A stretch of DNA of 64,000 nucleotides from Aegilops tauschii subsp. strangulata. Its lineage: Eukaryota; Streptophyta; Magnoliopsida; Poales; Poaceae. Below are positions 22,999-34,051 of the stretch, one piece after another (the first letter of the stretch is position 1; each line of letters opens with the position of its first letter). The notes beneath the pieces were generated by a model that worked only from the letters and a program-made list of their open reading frames with translations, made no database searches and was not told the origin of the DNA. Position numbers and translations under genes: made by a program. The stretch is taken from positions 378,425,633 to 378,489,632 of the forward strand of contig NC_053039.3 of assembly GCF_002575655.3 (NCBI RefSeq). Direction: 5' to 3'.

Positions 22999-25773
22999 CT
23001 AGGTTACCTCAACGGGGATATGCACGTCCCCAATAATAAGAATATCATATCTCTTTTTGACAGTATGAAGAGGAAATTCAAAACCTCCAAAAATAATCGA
23101 TGGGATTTTTCCAATAGAGTTTATACTATGAACTTGAGGTTGTTTCCTCGGAAAATGTACCGTATGCTCATTACCATTAACATGAAAAGTGACATTTCCC
23201 TTGTTGCAATCAATAACAGCACCCTGCAGTATTCAAAACAGGTCTTCCAAGAATAATAGACATACTATCGTCCTCGGGAGTATCAAGAATAACAAAGTCT
23301 GTTAAAATAGTAACGTTTGCAACCATAACAGGCACATCCTCACAAATACCGACATGTATAGTAGTTGATTTATCGTCTATTTGCAAAGATATTTCAGTAG
23401 GTGTCAAATTATTCAAATCAAGTCTACTATATAAAGAGAGAGGCATAACACTAACACCAGCTCCAAGATCACATAAAGCAGTTCTAACATAGTTTCTTCT
23501 AATGGAACATGGTATAGTTGGTACCCCTGGATCTCCAAGTTTCTTTGGTATTCCACCCTTAAAGTATAATTAGCAAGCGTGGTGGATATTTCAGCTTCCG
23601 GTATCTTTCTTTTATTTGTAACAATTTCTTTCATATACTTAGCATAAGGATTCATTTTGAGCATATTAGTCAAACGCATACGCAAAAAGATAGGTCTAAT
23701 CATTTCAGCAAAGCGCTCAAAATCCTGATCATCCTTTTTCTTGGATGGTTTGGGAGGAAAAGGCATGGGTTTCTGAACCCAAGGTTCTCTTTCCTTACCG
23801 TGCTTCCTAGCAACAAAGTCTCTCTTATCATAACGTTGATTCTTTGGTTGTGGGTTATCAAGATCAACAGCAGGTTCAATCTCTACATCATTGTCATTGC
23901 TAGGTTGAGCATCAACATGAACATCATCATTAACATTATCACTAAGTTCATGTTCATTACCAGATTGTGTTTCAGCATCAGAAATAGAAATATCATTGGG
24001 ATTCTCAGGTGTGTCAACAACAGGTTCACTAGAAGCATGCAAAGTCCTATCATTTTTCTTTTTCTTCCTCTTAGAAGGACTATGTGTATCAACATTATTT
24101 CTCTGAGAATCCTGCTCAATTCTCTTAGGGTGGCCCTCAGGATACAAAGGTTCCTGAGTCATCTTACCCCCTCTAGTTGCAACTCTAACATCAAAGTCAT
24201 TATTCTTACTATTCATTTCATTGAGCAAATCATTCTAAGCTTTAAGAACTTGTTCTACTTGAGTGGTAACCATAGAAGCATGTTTACTAATGAGTTTAAG
24301 TTCACCTTTAACTGTAGACATATAATCACTCAAGTGTTCAATCATATAAGCATTGCGTTTCAGTTGTCTACCAAAATAAGCATTAAAATCTTCTTGCTTA
24401 ACTATAAAATTATCAAACTCATCTAAGCATTGGCTAGCGAACTTAGTAGGAGGGATTTCAGCTTTATCATATCTATAGAGAGAATTTACCTTTACTACCT
24501 ATGTCGGGTTATCAAGACCATGTGTTTCTTCAACAGGCGGTAAATTAAGACCATGTATTTCTTCAACAAGAGGTAAATTCTTAACATCTTTAGCTTTTAT
24601 ACCTTTTTCTTTGATGGATTTCTTTGCCTCTTGCATATCTTCAGGACTGAGAAATAGAATACCCCTTTTCTTCGGAGTTGGCTTAGGAGTTGGTTCAGGA
24701 AGTGTCCAATTATTTTCATTGGTCGACATATTATTCAATAGAATTCTAGCTTGATCAACAATTCTTTCCCTGAAAACACAACCAGCACAACTATCCAGGT
24801 GGTCTTTGGAAGCATCGGTTAGTCCATTATAAAAGATATCAACTATTTCATTCTTCTTAAGAGGATGATCATGCAAAGCATTAAGTAATTGGAGAAGCCT
24901 CCCCCAAGCTTGTGGGAGACTCTCTTCTTCAATTTGCACAAAATTATATATTTCCCTTAAAGCAGCTTCTTTCTTATGAGCGGGGAAATATTTAGCAGAG
25001 AAGTAATAAATCATATCCTGGGGACTACGCACACAACCACGATCAAGAGAATTAAACCATGTCTTACCATCACCCTTTAATGAGAACGGAAATAATTTAT
25101 GGATATAGTAATAGTGAGTTTTCTCATCATTAGTGAACAGGGTGGCTATATCATTTAATTTAGTAAGATGTGCCACAACAGTTTCAGATTCATAGCCATA
25201 GAAAGGATCAGATTCAACAAAAGTAATTATCTCAGGATCGACAGAGAAATCATAATCCTTATCAGTAACAAAGATAGGTGAAGTAGCATAAGCAGGGTCA
25301 TATTTCATTCTAGCATTCAGAGATTTTTCTTTCAGCTTAACTAATAATTTCTTAAGATCACTTCTATCATTGCAAGCAAGAAAGTCTCTAGCAGTTTCTT
25401 CATCCATAACATAACCCTCAGGCACAACAGGAAACTCATATCTAGGGGGGGAATCTTCATCATCACTTTCATCAATATTATCTGTTTCAATAATTTCATT
25501 CTCTCTAGCCCTAGCAAGTTGTTCATCAAGAAATTCACCCAGTGGCACAGTATTATCAAGCATAGAAGTAGTTTCATCATAAGTATCATGCATAGCAGAA
25601 GTGGCATCATCGATAACATGCGACATATCAGAATTAATAGCAGAAGCAGGTTTAGGTGTTGCAAGCTTACTCAAAACAGAAGGAGAATCAAGTGCAGAGC
25701 TAGATGGCAGTTCCTTACCTCCCCTCATAGTTGAGGGATAAATTTTGGTTTTCTCGTCTTTCAAGCTCCTCAT
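22999..25773 (-). pseudogene. Element N gag-protease, broken
   Basis: ATG at 25771-25773 opens a 424-codon gag frame: an acidic N-terminal part (DESDDEDSPP about residue 101), then the retrotransposon gag core (about residues 200-330; blocks FPFSLKGDGKTWFNSL and QIEEESLPQAWGRLL). TAG at 24499-24501 stands where H has CAG. After it come another TAG (24235-24237), a Lys/Arg-rich spacer, and a retropepsin-like domain with active-site DLGA coded at 23459-23470. A one-base loss near 23570 and a one-base gain near 23222 shift the frame within the protease. The last codon before the stop at 22999-23001 matches H (EVT). The gene would have supplied capsid and protease only. It starts 50 bp after the primer site. 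Confidence 0.8.
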
Positions 25774-25822
25774 AGTGACCAGCAGATATAAATCCCAAGT
25801 GACTCAAAGAATAGAGCTATGC

Positions 25823-25840
25823 TCCCCGGCAACGGCGCCA
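25823..25840 (-). other. Primer-binding site, tRNA-Asp type (element N)
   Basis: Minus strand TGGCGCCGTTGCCGGGGA, identical to the element C site and complementary to the plant tRNA-Asp 3' end. It lies 11 bp from the 5' LTR. Confidence 0.85.
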
Positions 25841-25851
25841 GAAAATAGTCT

Positions 25852-27255
25852 TGATAACCCACAAGTATACTTGTTCGCAACAGTTTTTGAGGGTAGAGTA
25901 TTCAACCCAAATTTATTGATTCGACACAAGGGGAGCCAAAGAATATTCTCAAGTATTAGCAGTTGAGTTGTCAATTCAACCACACCTGGATAACTTAATA
26001 TCTGCAACAAAGTATTTAGTAGCAAAGTAGTATGGAAGTAACGGTAACTGTGGCAAAGGTAACAGTAGCAATATTGTAGTGATTGTAACAGTGGCAACGG
26101 TAAAGTAACTAAGCAAAGAACAATATGTGAAAAGCTTGTAGGCATTGGATCGGTGATGGAGAATTATGCCGGATGCGATTATTCATGCAACAGTTATAAC
26201 ATAGGGTGACACAGAACAAGCTCCAATTCATCAATGTAATGTAGGCATGTATTCCGAATATAGTCATACATGCTTATGGAAAAGAACTTGCATGACATCT
26301 TTTGTCCTACCCTCCCGTGGCAGCGGGGTCCTAGTGGAAACTAAGGGATATTAAGGCCTCCTTTTAATAGAGTACCGGACCAAAGAATTAACACATAGTG
26401 AATACATGAACTCCTCAAACTACGGTCATCACCGGGAGTGGTCCCGATTATTGTCACTTCGGGGTTGCCGGATCATAACACATAGTAGGTGACTATAGAC
26501 TTGCAAGATAGGATCAAGAACTCACATATATTCATGAAAACATAATAGGTTCAGATCTGAAATCATGGCACTCGGGCCCTAGTGACAAGCATTAATCATA
26601 GCAAAGTCATAGCAACATCAATCTCAGAACATAGTGGATACTAGGGATCAAACCCTAACAAAACTAACTCGATTACATGATAAATCTCATCCAACCCATC
26701 ACCGTCCAGCAAGCCTACGATCAAATTACTCACGCACGGCGGTGAGCATCATGAAATTGGTGATGGAGGACGGTTGATGATGATGACGGCGACGGATAAC
26801 CCTCTCCGGAGCCCCGAACGGACTCTAGATCAGCCCTCCCGAGAGAGATTAGGGCTTGGCGGAGGCTCCGTATCGTAAAACGCGATGAATCCTTCTCTCT
26901 GATTTTTTTTCTCCCTGAACACGAATAATAGAGTTGGAGTTGAGGTCGGTGGAGCTCCAGGGGGCCCACGAGGCAGGGGGCGCGCCCAGGGGGGCAGGCG
27001 CGCCTCCCACCCTCGTGGACAGGGTGTGGGCCCCCTGGCCTTGATTCTTTCGCCAGTATTTTTTATTATTTCCAAAAATAATCACCGTGAAGTTTCAGGT
27101 CATTCCGAGAACTTTTGTTTCTGCGCAAAGATAACACCATGGCAATTCTGCTGAAAACAGCGCCAGTCCGGGTTAGTTCCATTCAAATCATGCAAGTTAG
27201 AGTCCAAAACATGGGCAAAAGTGTTTCAAAAAGTAGATACGACGGAGACGTATCA
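25852..27255 (-). repeat. 5' LTR of element N
   Basis: 1404 bp, plus-strand start TGATAACCCACAAG, end GAGACGTATCA. Contains the GC-rich hairpin at 26957-27038. The first bases after the LTR terminus (acttgttcgc) differ from the usual ggggatcgc of this family. Confidence 0.92.
26957..27038. other. Nested inverted repeat in the N 5' LTR
   Basis: Outer perfect 13-bp arms CCAGGGGGCCCAC (26957-26969) and GTGGGCCCCCTGG (27026-27038); inner arms CCACGAGG (26966-26973) and CCTCGTGG (27011-27018); two GGCGCGCC palindromes inside. It could fold into a strong hairpin in DNA or transcript. Confidence 0.8.
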
Positions 27256-27302
27256 GGACTACGCACACAACCAGGAGTAAGAGAATTAAACCATGTTTTA
27301 GC
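27256..27302 (-). pseudogene. 47-bp sliver of element H gag between two insertions
   Basis: Begins with the N target duplication GGACT (27256-27260) and ends with the P duplication TTAGC (27298-27302). It aligns with N gag around 25024-25070, coding for the part of the gag core near residues 235-250. Confidence 0.9.
27298..27302. other. Target-site duplication TTAGC, left of P
   Basis: Perfect match to 35747-35751 on the other side of the element. Confidence 0.93.
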
Positions 27303-29017
27303 TGAAGAAAATATGCCCTAGAGGAAATAATAAAGTTATTATTTATTTCCTTATTTCATGGTAAATGTTTATTATTCATGCTAGAATTGTATTAACCGGA
27401 AACTTAGTACATGTGTGAATACATAGACAAACAGAGTGTCACTAGTATGCCTCTACTTGACTAGCTCGTTAATCAAAGATGGTTAAGTTTCCTAACCATA
27501 GACATGAGTTGTCATTTGATGAACGGGATCACATCATTAGAGAATGATGTGATTGACAAGACCCATCCGTTAGGTTAGCACGATGATCGTTTAGTTTGTT
27601 GCTATTGCTTTCTTCATGACTTATACATGTTCCTATGACTATGAGATTATGCAACTCCCGAATACCGGAGGAACACTTTGTGTTCTACCAAACATCACAA
27701 CGTAAATGGGTGATTATAAAGGTGCTCTACAGGTGTCTCCGATGGTGTTTGTTGAGTTGGCATAGATCAAGATTAGGATTTGTCACTCCGATTGTCGGAG
27801 AGGTATCTCTGGGCCCTCTCGGTAATGCACATCACTATAAGCCTTGCAAGCAATGTGACTAATGAGTTAGTTACAGGATGATGCATTACTGAACAAGTAA
27901 AGAGACTTGCCGGTAACGAGATTGAACTAGGTATGAGGATACCGACGATCGAATCTCGGGCACATAACATACCGATGACAAAGGGAACAACGTATGTTGT
28001 TATGCGGTTTGACCGATAAAGATCTTCATACAATATGTAGGAGCCAATATGAGCATCCACGTTCCGCTATTGGTTATTGACCGGAGATGTGTCTCGGTCA
28101 TGTCTACATAGTTCTCGAACCCGTAGGGTCCACACGCTTAACGTTCGATGTCGATTTGTATTATGAGTTTATGCGATTTGATGACCGAAGGTTGTTCGGA
28201 GTCCCGGATGAGATCAAGGACATGACGAGGAGTCTCGAAATGATGGAGCCGTAAAGATCGATATATTGGAGGGCTATATTCGGACATCGGAAAGGTTCCG
28301 AGTGATTCGGGTATTTTTCGTAGTACCGGACAGTTACGGGAATTCATATTGGGCCTTAATGGGCCATACGGGAAAGGAGATAAAGGCCTGAAGGGTGGCC
28401 GCGCCCCCCCCCCATGGACTGGTCTGAATTGGACTAGGAAGGGGGCGCGCCCTTCCTTCCTTCTCCTTCTGCCTTCCCCTTTTCCTATTCCATATGGGAG
28501 GTGGAATCCTACTAGGACTAGGTAGTCCTAGTAGGACTCCACACCTTGGGCGCGCCCTATGAGGGCCGGCCTCCTCCTCCCTCCCTCCTTTATATACAGG
28601 GGCAAGGGGGCACCCTAGAACACACAAGTCATTCTTAGCCGTGTGCGGTGCCCCCTCCACAGTTTTACACCTCGGTCATATTGTCGTAGTACTTAGGCGA
28701 AGCCCTGCGCCGGTAAATTCATCATCACCGTCACCAGGCCGTCATGCTGACGAAACTCTCCCTCGGCCTCAACTGGATCAAGAGTTCGAGGGACATCACC
28801 GAGCTGAACGTGTGCAGATCGTGGAGGTGCCGTGCATTCGGTACTTGGATCGGTTGGATCGCGAAGACGTTCGACTACATCAACCGCGTTACTAAACGCT
28901 TCCGCTTTTAGTCTATGAGGGTACGTGGACACACTCTCCCCGCTCGTTGCTATGCTTCTCCTAGATAGATCTTGCGTGATCGTAGGCAAATTTTTGAAAT
29001 TACTGCATTCCCCAATA
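27303..29017 (+). repeat. 5' LTR of element P
   Basis: Starts TGAAGAAAATATGCCC and ends ATTCCCCAATA, 1715 bp. TATA-like tatatacagg at about 28590 precedes the probable transcription start. It holds a 42-bp near-perfect palindrome at 28501-28542. Confidence 0.93.
28501..28542. other. 42-bp near-perfect palindrome in P LTR
   Basis: Two 20-bp arms with one mismatch around a central GG; the inner 14 bp of each arm (TCCTACTAGGACTA / TAGTCCTAGTAGGA) pair perfectly. The 3' LTR copy is at 35231-35272 with one more mismatch. It lies about 90 bp upstream of the TATA-like box. Confidence 0.85.
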
Positions 29018-29018
29018 G

Positions 29019-29031
29019 TGGCATCCGAGCC
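29019..29031 (+). other. Primer-binding site, diverged tRNA-iMet type (P)
   Basis: TGGCATCCGAGCC, two changes from the tRNA-iMet complement TGGTATCAGAGCC. Element M has the same variant at 43985-43997. Confidence 0.75.
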
Positions 29032-30277
29032 ATGTCTATGCGTAGATGTTATATGCACGAGTAGAACACAAAGAGTTGTGGGCGATAATAGTCATACTGC
29101 TTACCAACATGTCATACTTTGATTCAACGGTATTGTTGGATGAATCAGCCCGGACCGACATTACGCGTACGCTTACGAGAGACTGGTTCTACCGACGTGC
29201 TTCGCACACAGGTGGCTGGGGTGTCAGTTTCTCCAACTTTAGTTGAATCGAGTGTGACTACGCCCGGTCCCTTTTGAAGGTTAAAACAACACACTTGACG
29301 AAAAATCGTTGTGGTTTTGATGTGTAGGTAAGAACGGTTCTTGCTGAGCCCGTAGCAGTCACGTAGAACTTGCAACAACAAAGTAGAGGATGTCTAACTT
29401 GTTTTTGTAGGGCATGTTGTGATGTGATATGGTCAAGACATGATGCTAAATTTTATTGTATGAGATGATCATGTTTTGTAACAGAGTTATCGGCAATTGG
29501 CAGGAGCCATATGGTTGTCGCTTTTTTGTATGAAATGCAATCACCATGTAATTGCTTTACTTTATCACTAAGCGGTAGCGATAGTCGTTGAAGCAATAGT
29601 TGGTGAGATGACAATGATGCTTCGATGGAGATCAAGGTGTCAAGCCGGTGACGTTGGTGATCATGACGGTGCTTTGGAGATGGAGATCAAAGGCACAAGA
29701 TGATGATGGCCATATCATTTCACTTATATTGATTGCATGTGATGTTTATCCTTTATGCATCTTATTTTGCTTAGTTCGGCGGTAGCATTATAAGATGATC
29801 TCTCACTAAATTTCAAGGTATAAGTGTTCTCCCTGAGTATGCACCGTTGTGACAGTTCGTCATGCCGAGACACCACGTGATGATCGGGTGTGATAAGCTC
29901 TACATTCACATACAATGGGTGCAAGCGAGTTTTGCACATGCAGAATACTCGGGTTAAACTTGACGAGCCTAGCATATGCAGATATGGCCTCGGAACACTG
30001 AGACTGAAAGGTCGAGCATGAATCATATAGTAGATATGATCAACATAGTGATGTTCACCATTGAAAACTACTCCATCTCACGTGATGATCGGACATGGTT
30101 TAGTTGATTTGGATCACGTGATCATTTAGATGACTAGAGGGATGTCTATCTAAGTGGGAGTTCTTAAGTAATATGATTAATTGAACTTTAATTTATCATG
30201 AACTTAGTCCTGATAGTATTTGCATAACTATGTTGTAGATCGATAGCTCGCGATGTAGCTCCCCGTTTATTGTTCAT
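29032..30277 (+). other. Leader of element P
   Basis: About 1.25 kb between primer site and gag, matching the leaders of M (42738-43984) and Q (46524-47199). No ORF of note. Confidence 0.75.
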
Positions 30278-31160
30278 ATGTTCCTAGAGAAAAATAAGTT
30301 GAAATATGATAGTAGCAATGATGCGGACTTGGTCTGTGATCTGAGGATTATCCTCATTGTTGCACAGAAGAATTATGTCCTTGATGCACCGCTAGGTGAC
30401 GGACCTACTCCAGGAGCATATGTAGACGTTATGAACGTTTGGCAAAGCTCGGTATGATGACTACTTGATAGTTTAATGCACCATGCTTTACGGCTTAGAA
30501 CTGGGACTTCAAAAATGTTTTGAATGACATGGAACAGATGAGATGTTCCAAGAGTTGAAATTGGTATTTCAGACTCATGCCCGTGTCGAGAGGTATGAGA
30601 CCTCTGACAAAATACTTTGCCTACAAGATGGAGGAGAATAGCTCAGCTAGTGAGCATGTGCTCAGAATGTCTGAGTACTACAATCACTTGAATCAAGTGG
30701 GAGTTAATCTTCCAGATAAGATAGTGATTGACAGAGTTCTCTAGTCACTGTCACCAAGTTACTAGAACTTTGTGATGAACTATAATATGCAAGGGATGAC
30801 GAAAGTAATTCCCAAGCTCTTCGCGATGCAAAAATCGGCGAAGGTAGAAATCAAGAAAAGCATCAAGTGTTGATGGTTGACAAGACCACTAGTTTCAAGT
30901 AAAAGGGCAAGGGAAAGAAAGGGCACTTCAAGAAGAATGGCAAGCAAGTTGCCACTCCCATGAAGAATCCCAAAGCTAGACCCAAGCCTAAAACTTAGTG
31001 CTTCTACTGCAAAGGAAATGGTCACTAGAAGTGGAACTACCCTAGATACTTGGCGGATAAGAAGGATGGCAAAGTGAACAAAGGTATATTTGATATACAT
31101 GTTATTGATGTGTACTTTACTAGTGTTTATAGCAACCCCTCGGTATTTGAGTAGTAACTA
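30278..31160 (+). pseudogene. Element P gag, degraded
   Basis: Probable start ATG at 30278 (MFLEKNKLKYDSS...). The copia gag (UBN2-type) blocks are recognisable, for example DLRIIL, YVLDAPLGD and FVMNYNMQG, but many stops and shifts interrupt them. The C-terminal zinc knuckle is at 30999-31040: spacing C-X2-C-X4-H-X4, with the final Cys replaced by Tyr (TAC at 31038-31040) and a TAG in place of the Trp after His. Gag would bind and package the RNA. The Cys to Tyr change is shared with element M. Confidence 0.75.
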
Positions 31161-31277
31161 AAAACAGGAGTTGCAGAATGAACACAGACTAGTTATGGGC
31201 AAAGTGACGATGTGTGTTGGAAATGATTCCAAGGTTGATAAGATCAGCATCGCACACTCCCTCTACCTTCGAGATTA

Positions 31278-32027
31278 GTGTTGAACCAAAATAAATGTTA
31301 TTTGGTGTTTGCGTTGAGCATGAATATGATTGGATCATGTTTATTGCAATATGGTTATTCATTTAAGTCAAAGAATAATTGTTGTTCTGTTTACATGAAT
31401 AAAACCTTCTATGGCCATACACTTAATATAAATGGTTTATTCAATCTCGATCGTAATGATACATATATTCATAATATTGATGCCAAAAGATGCAAAGCTT
31501 ATAATGATAGTGCAACATATTTGTGGCACAACTGTTTAGGTCATATTGGTGTAAAGCGCATGAAGAAACTCCATGCTGATGGGCTTTTGGAATCACTTGA
31601 TGCTTGCGAACCATGCCTCATGGGCAAGATGACTAAGACTCCGTTCTCCGGAACAATGGAGCGAGCAACTCACTTATTGGAAATAATACATACTGATGTA
31701 TGCAGTCCGATAAGTGTTGAGGCTTGTGGCGGGTATCGTTATTTTCTGACCTTCACAGATTATTTGAGCAGATATGGGTATATCTACTTGATGAAACATA
31801 AGTCTGAAACATTTGAAAAGTTCAAAGAATTTCAGAGTGAAGTGGAAAATCGTCATAACAAGAAAATAAAGTTTCTACGATCTGATCGTGGAGACGAATA
31901 TTTGAGTTACGAGTTTGGTCTTCATTTGAAACAATGTGGAATAGTTTCGCAACTCACGCCACCTGGAACACCACAGCGTAATGGTGTGTCCAAACGTCAT
32001 AACTGTACTTTATTAGATATGGTGTGA
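31278..32027 (+). pseudogene. Element P integrase region, catalytic Glu lost
   Basis: A 249-codon open stretch holding the GAG-pre-integrase part and the integrase core. Zinc-binding H-H-C-C block: HNCLGHIGVKRM ... CEPCLMGK. Catalytic triad: Asp in IHTDV (codon 31695-31697), Asp in LRSDRG (31884-31886), and Lys (AAA, 31992-31994) where the Glu should be, in NGVSKRHN, 35 residues after the second Asp. Element M keeps Glu there. The frame closes with TGA at 32025-32027 where M has CGA. The protein would join retroelement DNA to the chromosome; this copy cannot. The frame opens with GTG, not ATG, as expected inside a polyprotein. Confidence 0.85.
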
Positions 32028-33740
32028 TTTATGATGTCTCTTACCGATTTACCACTATCGTTTTGGGGTTATGCATTAGAGACAGCTGCATTCACGTTAA
32101 ATAGGGCACCATCTAAATCCGTTGAGACGACACCATATGAACTGTGGTTTGGCAAGAAACCTAAGCTGTCGTTTCTTAAAGTTTGGGGCTGCGAGTGACA
32201 AAGCTTCAACCTGATAAGCTCGAACCCAAATCGGAGAAATGTGTCTTCATAGGATACCCGAAGGAAACTGTTGGGTACACCTTCTATCACAGATCTGAAG
32301 GCAAGATATTCGTTGCTAAGAATGGATCCTTTCTAGAGTAGGAGTTTTCTCTCGAAAGAAGTGTGTGGGGGGAAAGTAGAACTTGATGAGGTAATTGTAC
32401 CTTCTCCCGAATTGGAAAATAGTTCATCACAGAAATCAGTTCCAGTGATTCCTACACCAATTAGTGAGGAAGCTAATGATGATGATCATGAAACTTCAGA
32501 TCAAGTTACTACCGAACCTCGTAGGTCAACCAGAGTACGGTTCGCACCAGAGTGGTACGGTAATCTTGACCATGATGAACCTATGAACTATGAGGAAGCG
32601 ATGATGAGCCCAGATTCCGCGAAATGGCTTAAGGCCATGAAATCTGAGATGGGATCCATGTATGAGAACAAAGTATGGACTTGGATTGACTTGCCCGATG
32701 ATCGGTGAGCCATTGAGATTAAATGGATCTTCAAGAGGAAGACGGACGCTGATAGTAGTGTTACTATCTACAAAGCTCGAATTGTCGCAAAAAAGGTTTT
32801 TTTGACAAGTTCAAGGTGTTGACTACGACGAGATTTTCTCACTCGTAGCGATGCTTAAGTCTGTCCGAATCATGTCAGCAATTGCCGCATTTTATGAAAT
32901 TTGGCAAATGGATGTCAAAACTGCATTCCTTAATGGATTTCTTGAAGAAGAGTTGTATATGATGCAACAAGAAGGTTTTGTCAATCCTAAAGGTGCTAAC
33001 AAAGTGTGCAAGCTCCAGCAATCCATCTATGGACTGGTGCAAGCATCTCGGAGTTGGAATATACGCTTTGATGAGTTGATCAAAGCATATAGTTTTATAC
33101 AGACTTGCGGTGAACCCTATATTTACAAGAAAGTGAGTGGGAGCACTACAGCCTTTCTGATAAGTATATGTGAATGACACATTGTTTATCGGGAATGATG
33201 TAGAATTTTCTGGAAAGCATAAAGGAGTGTTTTGAAAGGAGTTTTTCAAAGAAAGACCTCGGTGAGGCTGCTTACATATTGAGCATCAAGGTCTATAGAG
33301 ATAGATCAAGACGCTTGATAAGTTTTTTCAATGAGTACATACCTTGACAAGTTTTTGAAGTAAGTTCAAAATGGAACAGTCAAAGAAGGAGTTCTTTCCT
33401 GTGTTGCAAGGTGTGAAGTTGAGTAAGACTCAAAGCCCGACCATGGCAGAAGATAGACAGAGAATGAAAGTCATTCCCTATGCCTCAGCCATAGGTTCTA
33501 TAAAGTATGCCATGCTGTGTACCAGACCTATTGTATACCCTGTCCTGAGTTTGGCAAGGGAGTACAATTTTGATCTAGGAGTAGATCACTGGACAGCGGT
33601 TAAAATTATCCTTAGGGGACTAAGGAAATATTTCTCGGTTATGGAGGTGATAAAGAGTTTGTCGCAAAGAGTTGCGTCGATGCAAGCTTTGACACTGATC
33701 TGGATGACTCTAAGTCACAATCCGGATACATATTGAAAGT
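32028..33740 (+). pseudogene. Element P integrase end, linker and reverse transcriptase, degraded
   Basis: Frames at 32361-32708 (linker into RT, block NYEEAMMSPDSAKWLKAM), 32851-33177 (RT fingers/palm, block MDVKTAFLNGFLEEELYM with the first catalytic Asp) and 33371-33736 (RT thumb region, block YASAIGSIKYAMLCTRP). The second catalytic motif reads YVND (33167-33178) instead of YVDD and lies in a frame different from the sequence before it. RNase H is too decayed to delimit. M shows the same YVND and frame change. Confidence 0.8.
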
Positions 33741-33878
33741 GGGAGTAATTAGCTAAAGTAGCTCCGTGCAGAGCATTGTAGACATAGAGATTTGCAAAAT
33801 ACATACAATTCTGAATTTGGCAGACCCGTTGACTAAACTCTCTCACAAGCAAAACATGATAACACCTTAGTACACTTT

Positions 33879-34038
33879 GGGTGTTAATCACATGGCGATG
33901 TGAACTAGATTACTGACTCTAGTAAACCCTTTGAGTGTTGGTCACATGGCGATGTGAACTATGGGTGTTAATCACATGGTGATGTGAACTATTGGTGTTA
34001 AATCACATAGCGATGTGAACTAGATTACTGACTCTAGT
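33879..34038 (+). repeat. Minisatellite near the P 3' end, four units
   Basis: Units of roughly 30-45 bp built on tcacatggcgatgtgaacta, beginning at about 33879, 33933, 33963 and 33993. Two end in agattactgactctag. Element M has the equivalent array at 38931-39095. Confidence 0.85.
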
Positions 34039-34040
34039 GC

Positions 34041-34051
34041 AAGTGGGAGAC
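34041..34051 (+). other. Polypurine tract of element P
   Basis: AAGTGGGAGAC directly before the 3' LTR; M has the same sequence in reverse at 38916-38926. Confidence 0.75.

Larger units (their letters stand above)
17750..27255 (-). mobile_element. Element N: complete non-autonomous gypsy (Sabrina/WHAM-like) nested in H
   Basis: A full-length element of 9.5 kb with both LTRs, primer site, broken gag-protease, broken second ORF and polypurine tract, flanked by a perfect 5-bp duplication. It is the same family as its host H. By eye the LTRs differ at roughly 45-50 positions, plus a deletion of about 40 bp in the 3' LTR. It has no RT, RNase H or integrase. Its insertion point is in H's gag core, 42 bp from the P insertion. 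Confidence 0.9.

Noticed and set aside
27635..27862. 75-codon ORF (MTMRLCNSRIPEEHF...) that recurs at 34385, 38354 and 45180
   Set aside because: It recurs only because it lies in copia LTRs; it has no start context or domain and is cut or altered in other copies.
30243..30245. ATA in place of ATG at the gag start of P and M, compared with Q
   Set aside because: First taken as a shared loss of start, but an in-frame ATG lies further on (30278; 42737) and fits the gag frame, so it need not be a defect.
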